5,733 nt of DNA from JBEKYH01 sp049511115. GTDB lineage: Bacteria; Planctomycetota; Phycisphaerae; Tepidisphaerales; Tepidisphaeraceae. Numbering within the stretch: the stretch's first letter is position 1; the number at the start of each line of letters is the position of its first letter. The position numbers and the translations under genes are program-made. This document shows positions 5,160 to 5,733 of this stretch, one piece after another. The DNA lies in the NCBI GenBank assembly GCA_049511115.1, contig JBEKYH010000348.1:1-5733 (forward strand), read 5' to 3'. The notes under the pieces were generated by a model. That model saw only the letters and a program-made list of their open reading frames with translations. It did not search any database and was not told the DNA's origin.

Positions 5160-5733
5160 TCATTTGGCAGGTATTTCGTCCTTGGCAAGTTCTAATAATT
5201 CAATGGCGTTCAGGCACCATTGCGACGTGGAATTGGTGGATATGTTGCTGATTTCGTCGATTGCCGCAGGCACCTGCGGCCCGTCCACGCGCTGCCACGA
5301 GAACGGATCGGTTCCCATGTTTACCAGCGGATTGCCGCCGCTCTGGCCGCCGTGGAGGAACTGGTCCCAGGCCTGCTTGCCCAGTGCGGGGTCCTTCAGG
5401 ATAAATCCCGCATAGGCGGGCATGCGCGCGTAATCAGACGTCCGCCCGGTGTTCACCGCCCCGCCGATCGCTCGAACCTGCTCCGCCGCGGGCGCCGCCA
5501 GGTACTGGCAGTATTGCAGCCACACTTTCTTCCATTGCGGCTCATCGAGCAGCGGGACAAGCTCAAAATTCAATTCCGGCCCGCCAAAGCGCGGCACCAG
5601 CGCCTCGCTGCCGACTTCCGGGTGAATCTTGTAGAGCATCTTGGTCGCGGGGTCATATCCAAAGCTCGTGCCGCTGGAGAATACGCCGTGCGGCATGGCC
5701 GCCAGCGAATTCACGCCGGCCATGATGTAACCG
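5160..5733 (-). CDS. C-terminal part of a larger unrecognised protein (possible secreted carbohydrate-active enzyme)
   Basis: The frame is open to the window edge (…GYIMAGVNSL…), so the 190 residues present are the C-terminal part of a longer protein; the ATG at 5723 is most likely internal. I do not recognise the family with certainty. Visible landmarks are MPHGVFSSGTSFGYDP, KMLYKIHPEVGSEALVPRFG, GPELNFELVPLL, then helical stretches rich in Trp/Tyr/Phe (QWKKVWLQYCQYLAAPAAE, DYARMPAYAGFILKDPALG, QAWDQFLHGG) and a terminal helix NAIELLELAKDEIPAK. Helix pairs with aromatic residues recall the alpha/alpha-toroid ends of polysaccharide lyases and related glycan enzymes, and the wording resembles exo-rhamnogalacturonan-lyase-like (PcRGLX/YetA) proteins; this is a loose guess from memory. 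It is followed by a short hairpin and runs in the same direction as the EAL gene, 223 nt upstream of it, so co-transcription is possible but unlikely. Confidence 0.85.
   Translation of the reverse strand, partial: GYIMAGVNSLAAMPHGVFSSGTSFGYDPATKMLYKIHPEVGSEALVPRFGGPELNFELVPLLDEPQWKKVWLQYCQYLAAPAAEQVRAIGGAVNTGRTSDYARMPAYAGFILKDPALGKQAWDQFLHGGQSGGNPLVNMGTDPFSWQRVDGPQVPAAIDEISNISTNSTSQWCLNAIELLELAKDEIPAK

Noticed and set aside
5086..5415. 109-codon plus-strand open frame starting MCSTQCDLLL
   Set aside because: Most of it overlaps antisense to the minus-strand gene at the right edge, and there is no ribosome-binding site before its ATG.

Overview
The window is a 5.7 kb piece of a moderately GC-rich bacterial chromosome (coding parts look close to 60% G+C; estimated by eye). 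It holds five protein genes, two of them cut by the window edges. No mobile-element gene, CRISPR array, tRNA or rRNA is visible. The gene set suggests a free-living environmental bacterium: an S-adenosylhomocysteinase with the long bacterial-type insertion, an archaeal-type phosphoglycerate-mutase-like enzyme, a c-di-GMP phosphodiesterase, and an intergenic 'CGCGAAGAA / CAGAGGACA' repeat. That repeat style is common in Planctomycetota, Verrucomicrobiota and Acidobacteriota. I lean towards the PVC group, but this is inference and not proven by any marker here.

Layout. (1) 1-1203, +: ahcY, missing about 80 N-terminal codons. (2) 1264-2175, +: an unrecognised 303-residue protein with a PD-(D/E)XK-like core, 60 nt behind ahcY, with a strong Shine-Dalgarno and a 10-bp hairpin in the gap. 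(3) 2176-2389: a nested, 9-bp-periodic inverted repeat of about 170 nt. (4) 2390-3586, +: an ApgM-type alkaline-phosphatase-superfamily enzyme (phosphoglycerate mutase or proposed homoserine kinase). (5) 3604-3633: a perfect 13-bp hairpin between convergent genes. (6) 3635-4936, -: an EAL-domain phosphodiesterase with a C-terminal sensor-like domain and a duplicated EAL signature. (7) 4937-5159: a leader/intergenic region with two interleaved perfect inverted repeats that could form a pseudoknot over the ribosome-binding region of the EAL gene. (8) 5160-5733, -: the C-terminal 190 residues of a larger unrecognised protein.

How the genes relate. AhcY clears S-adenosylhomocysteine and returns homocysteine to the methionine cycle. 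The ApgM-like protein belongs to a subfamily proposed to phosphorylate homoserine in bacteria lacking ThrB. If so, both would sit near the homoserine/methionine/threonine branch, but one window cannot show that link. The EAL gene and the 3'-terminal gene lie on the opposite strand and appear to be separate units. No clear new multi-gene system is visible. The best leads are the nuclease-like orphan behind ahcY, the nested repeat, the possible leader pseudoknot and the duplicated EAL motif.
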